A stretch of DNA of 25,000 nt from contig LRSR01014189.1 in assembly GCA_001579985.1 (NCBI GenBank), positions 1-25,000 on the forward strand, read 5' to 3'. The notes beneath the pieces were generated by a model. It was not told the DNA's origin. It worked only from the letters and a program-made list of their open reading frames with translations, and did no database searches. This stretch comes from Hypsibius dujardini. Its lineage: Eukaryota; Tardigrada; Eutardigrada; Parachela; Hypsibiidae. Positions 9,474 through 19,228 of this stretch are shown here, one piece after another. Numbering within the stretch: position 1 is the stretch's first letter; each line of letters begins with the position of its first letter. A program made the position numbers and the translations under genes.

Positions 9474-10104
9474 CCCTCTAAGAACCAGTCAGCCCATCAG
9501 TCTTGCTAGATTTGACGATCACATTCGATGTTCAGCGCGAGTTATGGGTCTTTTTGTTCGCGATTTTTTGCTTTGATATTTTTACCACATATTTATTTAG
9601 ATTCAAAAAAAAATTTGAAAAAACTTTCCAAAGGGGTAGGAACCTACGTAGCACTACCTTGCTTACACTTGGACCGCTCGAACAACATCCAGTCCCACGT
9701 GCCGACATGTTTTTTCTCAGTATCGAAAAAATAAGGGATTTGAGACTGGTCCTTAGGGCATCTAGTAAAACTGGTATTGCAATATTCGAGTGGAGCTGAA
9801 AATTTATAACCATTCGGAAAAGGATAATGATTCGCTGCGCTACCACTGGTTGTAACCACTGCGAGTAATGTTTAACTGACATTTCGTGATTGTAGTCACT
9901 CATTTGACAGCTTTTATACCATTCTTCGTCAGCGGCACCACGTTTCCCGCCACCACTGAAACGGTTACATCTGATAGTTGTGGGGAATTTTCCAAACGAT
10001 TCCGTTAGGATATGCAAGGAATCATTCAGCACTTTCCCTAGTCTAGCAAAGTTTTGCTAGACCCGGTTCTATCCGTATACCCAAAACACCTGGTAACCAG
10101 AGGG
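9474..10104. mobile_element. piggyBac-like non-autonomous element with TTAA target duplication
   Basis: TTAA at 9470-9473 precedes CCCTCTAAGAACCAG, and CTGGTAACCAGAGGG ends at 10104 before TTAA at 10105-10108. The ends are inverted copies (CCCTCT then five of the next nine bases), and TTAA plus a terminal CCCT are hallmarks of piggyBac superfamily insertions. The element is 631 bp, too short for a full transposase. A 166-codon minus-strand frame at 9532-10032 includes SDYNHEMS, which weakly resembles the Y-N-x-x-M-S/G segment near the end of piggyBac DDE domains, so it may keep a decayed transposase tail. A perfect 10-bp palindrome (GTCTAGCAAA, 10041-10062) lies near the right end. Confidence 0.6.
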
Positions 10105-10108
10105 TTAA

Positions 10109-11099
10109 GATTCAGAAGTAACAATTTCGCACTGTTAGGTAAAGAATTGCCAGCATAATTAAAACGAGACGGACTGACCAAAGAAATAGGCTTGCTTGTG
10201 GAGCAAGAACCAAAAGGCCCACAGACTCAAGACTATGGATCGACAACCAGTGGCACAGACTCAAAGATCAGACAAACTGCAGCGGGTTAGAAGCGGGTCC
10301 TTTGGCTACGATATTTATCATCCAGAGGGGTTAGGTTTAGACCAGAAGGATTGAAGAACTTAGTAAGTCATTCAAAATTAGCTAAAACGACGGGATATGT
10401 TTAAAAACCGACCAGATTGCTGAATTTTCAAGAAAAAAAAAGAAACGCTAAGTTCTAAGAATTATTTTGGCTATTGAAAATTATTCGGAACAATAATGGG
10501 GGAGCTGCCGGCTAGCACGTACCTCTACCTAAAAAACACTATTGAGAACAACGAAATTTTAATTTTCCTCTCAATTTTTACCTCACACAAGCGAATCCTT
10601 ATTATTAAAAAGTTGTGGAAGTTATTGTTTTTTACCCTACCTAATCCGAAATTAAATTTGGAATAAACTGGCAAAAGCCAAAATTTTGTTGGAAATCAGT
10701 GGGCGGAGCCATAATTCACAATGTAACCGGAGTGAAAGACACGTCTGCTGATTACTGCTACCGGAGCATTCTAGCATTATTGTTTTTTTTTCTACTTCCT
10801 GACGTCCCATTTTTATGTTCGATATAACAGTGGATACTTAAATAAATTTGCTAGATGATAGCGCCAGACGCAGGAATTTCAGTTTTCTGTCCATTATTCA
10901 GTTTTTCGCTTGCCGTTCAAAAGTTTGGAAAAAGAAAGCTGGTCGGTTTTTAAATGTACAAATCCCGTCCTATGTCATAAGGACGATGATGGGAGGGTGT
11001 GCGACAACAGGAATTTTCATGTGGAGTGTAATCTACATGAAAGTTCATCGTTTGTAGCGTCACACAACACGGTTTTCTATCCATTTGTGTTTCGGCAGT
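10109..11099. other. Region without a recognised gene
   Basis: This is AT-rich sequence. A 40-odd codon polar frame on the plus strand at about 10158-10290 (contains PKGPQTQDYGSTTSG) has coding-like composition but no supporting borders. The open frames at 10848-11189 are short and overlap on both strands. I see no further structure. Confidence 0.35.
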
Positions 11100-11100
11100 T

Positions 11101-11168
11101 TTATTTGGGCCGAGGGCCAACGAACCTTGAAAGCAAACAAAGCGAGTGCTGAAGCACGGCCTGGTTCG
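11101..11168 (-). CDS. Kinase-like gene, minus copy: possible terminal exon 7
   Basis: The acceptor TTTTTTCAATTCAG precedes 11168. Joined to exon 6 in phase, it adds about 21 residues (starting ANQAVLQHS) and reaches TAA at 11103-11101, which overlaps a polyadenylation hexamer AATAAA at 11105-11100. With this exon, the model from the ATG at 16687 totals 1332 nt, 443 codons plus stop. Support is only splice-signal quality and frame, so the true 3' end could differ. Confidence 0.35.
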
Positions 11169-11278
11169 CTGAATTGAAAAAAATCGCACTCGGCATCGGC
11201 AAAATTTGTTGCTTCACAATTATTTTAGATGTTTCTATGGGGGTTTACTGTGTCGGTGATTAATACTCACATTACTAC

Positions 11279-11366
11279 CGTGATCAATTGGAGCTGAAGC
11301 ACTGCTATTTGAATCATTCACCGGTTGTTGAATTTTTGGCTGCCCGCTGGAAGCGGCTTGTGTAAA
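11279..11366 (-). CDS. Kinase-like gene, minus copy: exon 6
   Basis: It lies between a strong acceptor (TTTCTCATTACAG) and a GTAGTAATG donor. It enters in phase 0, matching the end of exon 5, and leaves with one spare base. It encodes 29 residues rich in Gln, Ser, Asn and Pro (FTQAASSGQPKIQQP), typical of a disordered tail. No counterpart exists in the plus copy, whose 3' part is cut off by 18S rDNA. Confidence 0.6.
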
Positions 11367-11438
11367 CTGTAATGAGAAACGTGGTATTAACCAGGTACGG
11401 GGTAAAAGGAAATGAAAAAATCATATTCGGTAACATAC

Positions 11439-11551
11439 TGTTTCTGATATGTACATCTCATTCGTGGCTCGATTATCTCCACCTGCACGTGTCTCACTCA
11501 AAATTAACTTTTTTGCAGTTAAGCTGTTTCCTGAATCCTCTGATTTGACCC
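11439..11551 (-). CDS. Kinase-like gene, minus copy: exon 5
   Basis: The acceptor CTTCTCCTGGAACAG precedes 11551 and the donor GTATGTTACC follows 11439. The phase fits on both sides: the single A left by exon 4 completes AGG, and the exon ends on a full codon. The product is a polar, charged segment (VKSEDSGNSLTAKKLILSET, then RAGGDNRATNEMY), probably disordered. No homologous exon is visible in the plus copy. Confidence 0.65.
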
Positions 11552-11630
11552 CTGTTCCAGGAGAAGATTTATTTGAAACCAGTTGCAACAATGTGTATTA
11601 AAAGCGCATGCCCTCAAAAGGACGGCATAC

Positions 11631-11699
11631 TTGGATCTTCTAGCGATACCGTTCCGGTTTCAGTCTGTGTTTCGGCATCAGAATGGGATCGCTTCTGAT
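11631..11699 (-). CDS. Kinase-like gene, minus copy: exon 4 with TQT motif
   Basis: This 69-nt symmetric exon lies between TTTTTGTTTCCAG and a GTATGCC donor, with phase 1 on both sides. It encodes QKRSHSDAETQTETGTVSLE followed by DP. It is the direct counterpart of the two small exons in the plus copy (22983-23030 and 24222-24274). All three share S/C-D-A-E-T-Q-T, while the flanking residues vary. An E-T-Q-T core resembles the T-Q-T anchor of dynein light chain LC8 ligands, which is an inference from the motif alone. Confidence 0.75.
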
Positions 11700-11770
11700 C
11701 TGGAAACAAAAAGGAGGAACATCTGGATTTGCCTATCGCAAATTCGTCAGAACGACAGCTAACTGATTAA

Positions 11771-12459
11771 GGAATATTTACCTGTGTCAGTCTGAGATCG
11801 GGTCCAACTTTTTTTTACGGATACGTACTATCAAACCATAATTTTAGAAAATATGACTGGTCCCCCACAGTTCCGTTCGAGATGGAGAAAATCGGGGAAG
11901 ATTCCTATTGCGGCAGCCGCTTTAAAGCTTTCACCGTAGCATTGATTGATGGAATTTCGGTACACCAGCCGCAACGGATAAAACAACACTAGTAAAAACG
12001 TTGAATTTCAAGATTACTTATATTCTTTCACTTCAAATTCAATTTGAAATCGATTGCCATTAGCAGAATCTTTTTTGGACGCCAGGGGGCGAAGCTATGG
12101 GTCATTTTTCCAACGTCACTCGGAAGCCTAGACTGAAACTAACCCATAGCTCCGCCCCCTCGCATCCAAAAAAGATTTTGCTGATGTCAATCGATTCCAA
12201 ATCGAATTCGGAGTAATCTTGGAATCAAACGTTTTTACTGGTGTTGTTTTATCCGTTGCGGCTGGTGTACCGAAATTCCATCAATCAATGCTACGGTGAA
12301 AGCTTTAAAGCGGCTACCGCAATAGGAATCTTCCCCGATTTTCTCCATCTCGAACGGAACTGTGGGGGACCAGTCATATTTGCTAAAATCATGGTTTGAT
12401 AGTGCGTATCCGTAAGAAAAAGTTGGACCCGATCTCAGACTACCACATGTAAATATTCC
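11771..12459. repeat. Fold-back element 3 (689-bp inverted repeat) in a kinase-gene intron
   Basis: The left arm is 11771-12102 and the right arm 12142-12459, with a loop of about 39 nt. Arm identity is high over more than 300 bp. Landmarks include TCTGAGATCGGGTCCAACTT on the left against AAGTTGGACCCGATCTCAGA on the right, and CAGCCGCAACGGATAAAACA against TGTTTTATCCGTTGCGGCTG. It lies in the intron between exons 4 and 3 of the minus-strand kinase-like gene and is absent from the matching intron of the plus copy, so it was probably inserted or gained after the duplication. Transcription of the gene would yield a very long RNA hairpin. Confidence 0.95.
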
Positions 12460-12739
12460 CTTGTGAGTCTATTCAAAAATATTCCGTTAGTACCGGGATT
12501 TTGCTCAATTATTAGCGTTTAAAACCACCCTCGAGGAGGCGCTGAAAGGGAATCATCCCGGAGCCGACTTCTTGAACAGCTCAAATTTGTCTCTGATATA
12601 GAGATATTGAACTAAATCCTTTTTTAAAAACTGAGTTTCAAACAAGAAGTTAATCGCTGAGATGTTTGATTTTAAAATCGGGTCATTGGGCGACCCAGCC
12701 GCTTCCTAATTATTAGTCCCCATTCATTTAGTTGCATAC

Positions 12740-13150
12740 AATGAATTTTGCTAAGTTTTGCCCGATTAGTGCACAGCGAGCGTGGAGGAGTTTGTCGGAA
12801 GGAGCGTTATATTCTCTTCACTGATGTTGTCCCTGCTGTTTACCACTCGACCCAGCATGTTTTTCGGATTTTGTGTCCAGAGTTTATTCATTTATTTGGT
12901 TGGTGTGCGACGGGTGTGAATTTTTGTGCTTCATGCGAATTTCGGCCTGGAAAAGGGATTTTCATTTTGTTGGAACAATCAACCGATCAAAGCCAAATCT
13001 CTGTTGCATATTTGTTGCTTCTTTTGAGTGATGAATTGATTGGCTATCTGGTTGCTTTTTTCTTTTTTAAATAGAACGTGTTCAAAACGTGTGAGACTGG
13101 AGATGGGAGATGCCGAGGCATATATCGCGCGTAGCTGCTCCGACTGAGTC
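12740..13150 (-). repeat. Intron segment homologous to the two plus-copy units
   Basis: Read on the minus strand this stretch aligns, with divergence, to 22550-22940 and to 23748-24190. Shared pieces include the ATCTCCCATCTC-type block, the run containing AGATTTG...TTGATTG, AAAATGAAAATCCCTTTT and CGCTC(G/A)CTG. It shows that the kinase-gene intron was carried along in the inverted duplication and later doubled again in the plus copy. Confidence 0.75.
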
Positions 13151-13193
13151 CTATATCGCAGCTACTCCGTCGGGGAAGGATACATTGACTCAC

Positions 13194-13835
13194 CGGTTCT
13201 CAGATACGATACACGTGCCAGCAGATCATGGCAATCCGGACGCTCCGCTGGATTCCAAAGCAAGCACTGGTTGAGCAACGTCTGAAGCTCTCGGGAATAT
13301 CGCAGTGCGTTGGGCGCAGAAAAAAGAATTGACACGTCAGGAGAGCCACCTTTATGGATCACATTTCGAATTGCTAAAAGGGAGGACAATTCATTTTGGG
13401 CAATGCTGAGTTTGTTTTTGTCAGTATATGGCACTTCTCCCTTGTTAATCAATTCCAGGATTAAGCATGCGAAACTGTACATGTCGGTCCGCCTTCCAAC
13501 CCGTTCGTCCATATTTGATAGGCTATTCAGTTTATCGCAGATCGTCAACATTTCAGGCGACATGTGAGTAGGCGATCCGGCTGGATTTTTCATGAGTCCG
13601 TGCAGTGTTTGGCTTCCCTTAAACATTCCAAAACTATCCAAGTCTGCTATTTTCACTTGCATGAAGGCAGTGTCGTGAAACAGGATATTCTCTCCCTTAA
13701 GATCACCGTAGACTATAACTGGGTCCCGTGTGTGTAGATAGCGAATGCCTTTGGCAACCTGCTCGGCCAAGTGTAAAACATAATTCTCCGTCATCTTGTA
13801 CGGCTCCTTAATCGCCAATTCATTAAGGTTTCCAC
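13194..13835 (-). CDS. Kinase-like gene, minus copy: exon 3 (C-lobe)
   Basis: A 642-nt exon between CTCTTTTTAACAG and a GTGAGT donor. With exon 2 it restores the hinge ILEYCEGGN. In order it shows helix E (VLHLAEQVAKGIRYLHTRDP), the catalytic loop VYGDLKGENILF (HRD became YGD; the Asp, Lys and Asn are kept), the metal-binding segment KIADLDSF (DFG became DLD), the activation-segment end GSPTHMSPEM, helix F (DMYSFACLILEL) and a closing NPAERPDCHDLL. It is closest by eye to TKL/STE-type serine/threonine kinases. If the donor is skipped, translation runs 10 further codons to TAG (tail TGESMYPSPTE), identical in the plus copy, so intron retention could give an alternative C-terminus. Confidence 0.88.
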
Positions 13836-13993
13836 CTGTTAAAAAGAGGAATCAGTACATGCAGTATGCATTTGCTGAAGTACTGTACGGTATATGTGCA
13901 CTCGTATCAAGATTTCAAACAGCTTAGCTTGGGTCAGCTATGTTCTGCAAACGGTTCCCCGTTATCTTACGCTGGTAATATTTAAAAAAACTA

Positions 13994-15460
13994 CAGGGCC
14001 TACCACAAACATTTACTCAACTTCGAGTGATAACGGTACAAACCCCGTGTACTAGTTTCAGTGTTCATAATTATCAAAAATGTGCTGGGTAGAGTTCAGA
14101 TCATGTCGCAAACTAACAGATAATGAAATCTTTTGATGGGGAGGTTCTGGGTTCGATAAAAAAACGTCATTTTTTACTCTTGTGTAGATTGATTGTTCAT
14201 TGAACTAACATGATCTTTTGCTATTTCACAAGCTGAGCACGTAAAGCGAACCCACTAAGCAAGCAAAAGTACTAAGTAGTAATAGTAAATAACAGTGATT
14301 AGTAAGTAGTAAGTTATAGTAAGTAGAAAGAAGAGCTTGTTTCTTTTGGTCAAAGCCAAAGCTTGTTCAGACGAGGCTTCTCAAGCCCATTTCTGAAGAT
14401 CCAATCATTCAAACGAGGGCCTGCTTGATTAACTTCTCTAAAACAAGATCAATGAATCAAGCAAAAATAGCAAACTTTGTCGTAAGTCGCTTCGTCATGT
14501 CAATAATCTTTTGCATCTATCGAAGACGCGAATCTGGATCGAGTTGCTGTGACCTCGTACGCAGCATTTTCTCACTTTTCACCAAATTAAATTTAACGCG
14601 AACAGACGAGGCGGGAAGATTTTTTGTCCAGATTGGCAATACTCCACGGCCTTCCCGCTCTAGGCCAAAAGAAGGCGCATTATTCCAGCCAGATCTTCAC
14701 TGCATATTTTGAGCGTCGAGAGACTCCAAAAACATCATGCGACAATGATACCGTAGCCAGGCCGCCCAGATCGTCCGCGTCGAACAATCTGTCGTTGAGT
14801 TCATGCAGGTCTTTGTCCGTCTTATACACATTGTCTGGCAAACCGTTTTCGTAATTAATTTTTTTCACAATAATATTTTAACTAATTTGACCTTGTATTG
14901 TAAAACGAGAATAAGATTCGCCACAGAATTGCTAAAAATGTTAAGCTTTAATTATGGCATAACATGGCAGAACGCGTTCAGTATGACTTGCCAACTTTAC
15001 CATTCCGAAAAAATCCATCAATGATTCCAACACCTTTTTCTGATGAAAAAGCCTAGAATGATCAATTAACTCCGTAAATATGAGTATGGATAATTTCTTT
15101 TTCCTCTTCATGTAATGTAACAATCAATTGGTACGTTTTTCGGTAGCATAAAAAACGCCCTTTATTTGCCACTACTAGTCAGTTCTTATTTATTTCATAA
15201 TAGTATTCCTGGTTTCTGCCCATTTTCTCGACGGAATCAAGGAGATCAGGCAAAAGTGCATCAGTAACAGCAAACAGATATACAGAAATTTGCCAAAAAG
15301 AGTGATTTCCTTTCCTTGTAAGCTATTTTTTACCCTAACTCCAATTTGCATGAATGCCAACTCACCTAGACATCTGATATTGAAAAAATGTAAGGGTTTT
15401 GAGCAGCTTTAAAATTTAGGGACCCATTCAAAGTTGAGTAAATTGTCGTGGTGGACCCTG
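13994..15460. mobile_element. Tc1/mariner-type element, 1.47 kb, in an intron
   Basis: The left end CAGGGCCTACCACAAACATT starts at 13994 after TA; the right end, read on the minus strand, is CAGGGTCCACCACGACAATT from 15460 with TA beyond it. Roughly 26 of the first 33 bases match, continuing through TTTACTCAACTT. The TA duplication and the length fit a full-size IS630-Tc1-mariner element. The interior has only short broken frames and I could not recognise a DDE/D transposase, so it is dead or a deletion derivative. The plus kinase copy keeps only one end of the same insertion (from 21638). Confidence 0.65.
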
Positions 15461-15475
15461 TATAAACAATACATA

Positions 15476-16056
15476 CGAGGGGCAAACTGAAAGTAAGATC
15501 ACCCCATTTCTTGTGAAGAGTCTATCAACTATTCAAATCAACTAGCTCCTGATTCTATTAGATCAACTTCAGATGAGTTACAGAAAGATGTTGAATCAAA
15601 AAAAACTATTTCGCAAAAACTAAAAAAATAGTTTGTTGTTCAGCGCACAGAAGAGAGCTGTCTGCATTCTGACCGCCACTTTTTTCCCCTCTTAATCATT
15701 TGATTTTGCTCTGGCATCAAATAAACAACCAAAAGAATCAAGGATCCGCACCCCTTCAAAAAGTAAAACAAAATAAAGTTTTGAAGATTACAGCTGTCAT
15801 ACAGATCAAATCTGAACTTCGTGACGCACAATGAGGCTTACTCGCCCATTAAATGCAACAGCTGATTGCGCGTGTCAGCTGCCGAAAGTAGTCTGCGTCC
15901 GCTTGCCTCGTTGGCCTTCCCTCTTCCTCGCACTGACCTAATTTTTTTAAATACAAGTCAGTTGTTGTCCCTCTACCCTTTCATGTGTTCTAAATATTTG
16001 TAATTCTTCTCAATTATTTAAAAAAATGGGGTGACATTACTTTCAGTTTGCCCTCG
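15476..16056. mobile_element. 581-bp TA-flanked MITE absent from the paralogous intron
   Basis: The element begins CGAGGGGCAAACTGAAAGTA at 15476 and ends with the inverted copy TACTTTCAGTTTGCCCTCG at 16056; the inverted similarity extends to TCACCCCATTT on both sides, about 30 bp. TA lies at both borders (15474-15475 and 16057-16058). The plus kinase copy has the same flanks with a single TA at 21623-21624, a clean empty site. The interior has no transposase. Ends of this kind with TA duplications fit a mariner-derived MITE. Confidence 0.8.
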
Positions 16057-16149
16057 TATTATAGATATAAACTTTAATTTGTTTTGTGAGTACTTATTTG
16101 ATAAGTTTCTCGCATACATTACGCCCAAGCCATTTATTGAGACCGTTAC

Positions 16150-16491
16150 CTTCACAATATTCCAGAATAATATGTATGAGCTTTGGTACAAGCACACTTG
16201 GGGTGACAGCATGGCCCACCATTAAGTATCGCACTAAATTCGGATGAGAAAGAGTTGTAAGTCTTTGGAGGTGAACAAATTGTTCTTCATTGAATTGATC
16301 GTTTAGCGTTTTCAGGACTGTTTTTCCGTTGAAGGCATCATGCGACTGGTCTATGGGACCATGCCTCGAACTAAGTTTTTGGATATATCCAAAGCCTCCG
16401 AAACCAAGTATAGAATATCCATCAAATTTGCAAATCGCACGTCGTCCCTCCTGGTCCTGAAGAATCAGTTCAGCCATCTCCGGAAACCAGA
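16150..16491 (-). CDS. Kinase-like gene, minus copy: exon 2 (N-lobe)
   Basis: The exon runs from the acceptor CACCTCTTTTAG (exon starts 16491) to the donor GTAACGG after 16150. It encodes the kinase N-lobe: a glycine-rich loop ILGFGGFGYI, a beta-3 lysine in KTVLKTL, helix C, then HPNLVRYL and the hinge start HIILEYCEG. Counting back from the HPN motif, the helix-C glutamate position falls on His in FVHLQRL. The frame is open from the acceptor. With exon 1 the protein would start MLAG-VWFPEMAEL; an internal ATG at 16477 in a good context is the alternative start and matches the plus copy. The copies differ by a one-codon indel before the glycine loop. Confidence 0.85.
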
Positions 16492-16674
16492 CTAAAAGAG
16501 GTGTCAGTACTTTAAACGAGTGGGCTGGAAGGTCTTGGGGGAAATTGTTCAAAATCAAGCCCTTGCTGATTCACGTTATTAAAGAAATTGTCTCAGTGAT
16601 GCTTGATTGTGAGGTTTTCTGTTAGTGAATGTATGGCCTTTGGCTCATGTCGTTATCTCAACAACCCAACTTAC

Positions 16675-16687
16675 CTCCTGCGAGCAT
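16675..16687 (-). CDS. Kinase-like gene, minus copy: exon 1 (start codon candidate)
   Basis: A strong donor, GGAG/GTAAGT, lies at 16675. Ten or more bases upstream ATG CTC GCA GGA G (16687-16675) joins in frame to exon 2, giving MLAGVWFPEM. The donor is conserved in the plus copy (exon ending 21008), but there the aligned frame meets TGA, so in that copy this exon must be untranslated. The 5' end of the exon is unknown. Homology with the plus copy continues to about 16870, which would cover promoter and 5' UTR. Confidence 0.45.
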
Positions 16688-18229
16688 ATAATGTGCTAAG
16701 GTTTAACGATAAGATTTTATTTTCAATACTTTATCAGGTTCGCCATAGTGTTTGATAAACAGTATGTACAGATAATTTTTTGGAATACATCAACGATTTC
16801 ACAACAGAACTGCACATTAATTCCTTGCGAAATCAGCCACACCACTTTATGCCAAGGTCGCAGTCTCTGCACTGCATGATTTTTTCTAACCACCTGTTTT
16901 CTGACTACCGCAGTTCCCATGGAAACCTATGAATTTAAAAAAATTGGCGACGTTTAAATACTTGCTTCGCACGGAACCCAGTGAAGGGAACAACTTTCTC
17001 TAGCGCAAAATGGAATTAAACTTTCTCAAACATGGAATTGCCCTAACCCCCCTCCCCACTCCGATCGGCGCGCCTTTCAGTGCGAGGCTGACACACAAAC
17101 TTGTATAACAGATCCGAGAAGACGCATATTTCAAGAAATCCTCAGATTCTTAAAATATACGAGAATATAAAGGTTTTGACAGATTGGCCAGTGTTTCTAT
17201 TTTGGCATAATATTTTTTAATGGGAGATATTCCTAAGCACACTTTTTTTACTGTAAAATGATTCTTACAAATCGGAACAAGGGCCCCCTTATGGTAGGGC
17301 CAGGCGCTCAGTAAAAGGTTGCGAAGAATGCTAATGGGAGGTTCAAAACATTCAAGAAGCGGCTGAATTTAATGGAGTAACTGATTAAATTTTGAAAAAG
17401 GTTTTGAAATCCTGGGGCCCCTGAAGATCAGATCCCCAAACCCCACTGACAAAACTGAAGAAGAAAAATAGACCGAATTTTAGGTTCAATTCGAAAAATT
17501 TATTTACCCCTTTGCTTATCCCCTGGCTTTACCATGACGAGTCCTATTTCCGACTTGTAAGAACCTAAAGGAGCCTCCGCCTCTGGCTAAACGTCCAACT
17601 CATTAAGTACTTTGCAACTGACATTGCAGATGAAACCAAAACCTATCCACAAAATGTAAACGGTCTGAGTATTTGGTATTTTGTAATACTTGGTATTTTG
17701 GGATGGTATACATCGTCTTCCTACAAACATCACGGCTGTTATTCGATCAATTCAGGAATAAAATAGTTAGTCCATAGTTTCTCCTCGTCAAGCATTTCAG
17801 ATAGCCCAGCACAAACACGTAAATTCCCGAGCACTCCACCCTAACGAGGAAACATAGGTGGGAGTTGCCTGATTCCGCTTTCACGTTTCATTTAAACGCA
17901 GTAGACCGCTTCAGTAGTCCCTCTAAATCGCTAATTCCCCCCCCCCCGTTTGTGGACGAAATTTTTGCCATATCATAAAAACAAATTGAATTGTTTTTTC
18001 TTATTTGAGTGAAACTAGTCCAGGGTGGTATTCAAATCAAGCCGGATCTGGTAGTGGACGTTAACGAGTTAAGATGTATTGAACATGTTTCTCGAAGATT
18101 CTTAGAAGTAGTTTTGTTATTGTTTGTATAAGTTGTTCTTATTCTATTGTTTTTATTTCTTGTTTTATAATTATTTTATTATTTATTATTTTATTATAAC
18201 TGTTATTATTTTTTGTTTGGTTGTTCTTA
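16688..18229. other. Upstream flank of the minus kinase copy and unique spacer
   Basis: About 16690-16870 is the inverted counterpart of about 20830-21000 (for example TTAACGATAAGATTTTATTT here against AAATAAATTCTTATCGTTAA there). It contains a 65-codon minus-strand frame (16723-16920) whose paralogous counterpart is broken by indels and stops. From about 16990 rightward I see no homology between the arms and no gene. A C-run lies near 17938-17948, and a low-complexity TTATT tract at about 18110-18215. Confidence 0.5.
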
Positions 18230-18361
18230 GGGAGCATCCATAACGACGTCAGTAATATTTATTAGGTGACCAAGCACCCTCCCCCCTAACGTCCGAGTTC
18301 GTCAGATATTTTTCGCACTCCCAACCCCTTACCAATACTGACATCGTTAACGGATGTTCCC
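18230..18361. mobile_element. 132-bp PIF/Harbinger-like MITE with TTA target duplication
   Basis: Inverted ends GGGAGCATCCATAACGACGT (18230) and, read from the right on the minus strand, GGGAACATCCGTTAACGATG, both continuing into TCAGTA. TTA flanks both sides (18227-18229 and 18362-18364). Three-base TTA duplications with GGG-type ends fit PIF/Harbinger-related MITEs; related GGGxCxATCCATAA ends are common in invertebrate MITEs. Too short to code. Confidence 0.7.
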
Positions 18362-18364
18362 TTA

Positions 18365-19085
18365 TAAGTTTTTTGTGTTTAAAATTAACCCTAAAAAACA
18401 CCAGAATAAATTCGTAGTCATCCAGAACTATTTTTTTGAAGTTATTTGAAGTCTGGTTCCGTGAGTTTAAAGGTGGTTGCATTGGTTAAAACAATTTTTG
18501 GTAATTCTGGTGTTAGGACGCAAGTAGGACGCAAGAATCTGAACATACAAGCTATTATACTGAATAAAAGGAGAAAATATAGTGGTATGGCTTTATTGGT
18601 GGAGAAGATTAGAGGTGAAAGGAAGGAACTGTCCCAAATTACTGTAGAACATACGCTTATATGGTCAGGGATAAAGAATAGTTCCTGATCTAACTTACTA
18701 GTTCCTGCCGACATGGCGGAACTATGTACGTGATAGTAGCTGACTAAGTACATTATAGAATTTGAGGGTAGATAGGAAGGGGTTAACTAGGTAGAAAGAC
18801 TCTACTACTAGTAAGTAATGGGTACCTGTTGGGTACCACTCAACTCTGGTAACGGTTAAAGTGCGTCGTCTGTGAGTGAAAAATCTGCTCCACAAGCGTC
18901 GCAACTGTTTTTGCCAAGTTCGCTGACCCAGGTTAAAACTGGTTTGCATTTCTCAAAGTAGAGCGTGAGCAACAAAAAGTTACAACACGCATGTTGTAGT
19001 ACTTTTGATGGGGCTATCCCAAGGAAAAGAAAAAAATTAATTTGACAGCAACTTTGGTTTTGAGTTTTTGTTTTATGTAAACTCG
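18365..19085. other. Intergenic, no gene recognised
   Basis: Short open frames of 75-103 codons overlap on both strands at 18442-18950 without domains or splice borders. No other structure was seen. Confidence 0.4.
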
Positions 19086-19195
19086 GTGAGTTTATGTTTG
19101 AATTGTGTAACCGACCACTGAAAATGCTGGCTACACACCTCAATCCTAAAACGAAATCAGTTTTGTCAAAAATGTGTAAGCGATTGGTCTGTTGA
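19086..19195 (+). repeat. Diverged direct repeat, copy 1 (upstream of protease exon)
   Basis: This segment matches 19960-20070 in the same orientation. Shared anchors are GAATTGTGTAAC(C/T)GA, AAAATG, TTTTGTCAAA and TGTAA(G/C)CG(A/G)TT. The two copies flank the protease exon, and a short TTAGGAAAGTCAT is also found after both (19225 and 20115). Confidence 0.65.
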
Positions 19196-19228
19196 ATTCC
19201 CACTATTTTACTTCCCCCAATATTTTAG

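Noticed and set aside
13310-13567. 85-codon plus-strand frame opposite the kinase exon, mirrored at 22131-22391
   Set aside because: It is an antisense shadow of the C-lobe exon. It is conserved in both copies only because the exon is.
14140-14165. GGGTTCGATAAAAA resembling a tRNA B box
   Set aside because: There is no A box at the right distance and no stems, and it lies inside the transposon interior.
14425-14868. Open frames inside the 1.47-kb Tc1/mariner-type element
   Set aside because: I looked for a DDE/D transposase or helix-turn-helix and found neither, so I do not call a transposase gene.
16723-16920. 65-codon frame upstream of the minus kinase copy
   Set aside because: The paralogous stretch at about 20830-20990 carries an indel and stops, so it is more likely shared promoter or UTR sequence than a separate gene.
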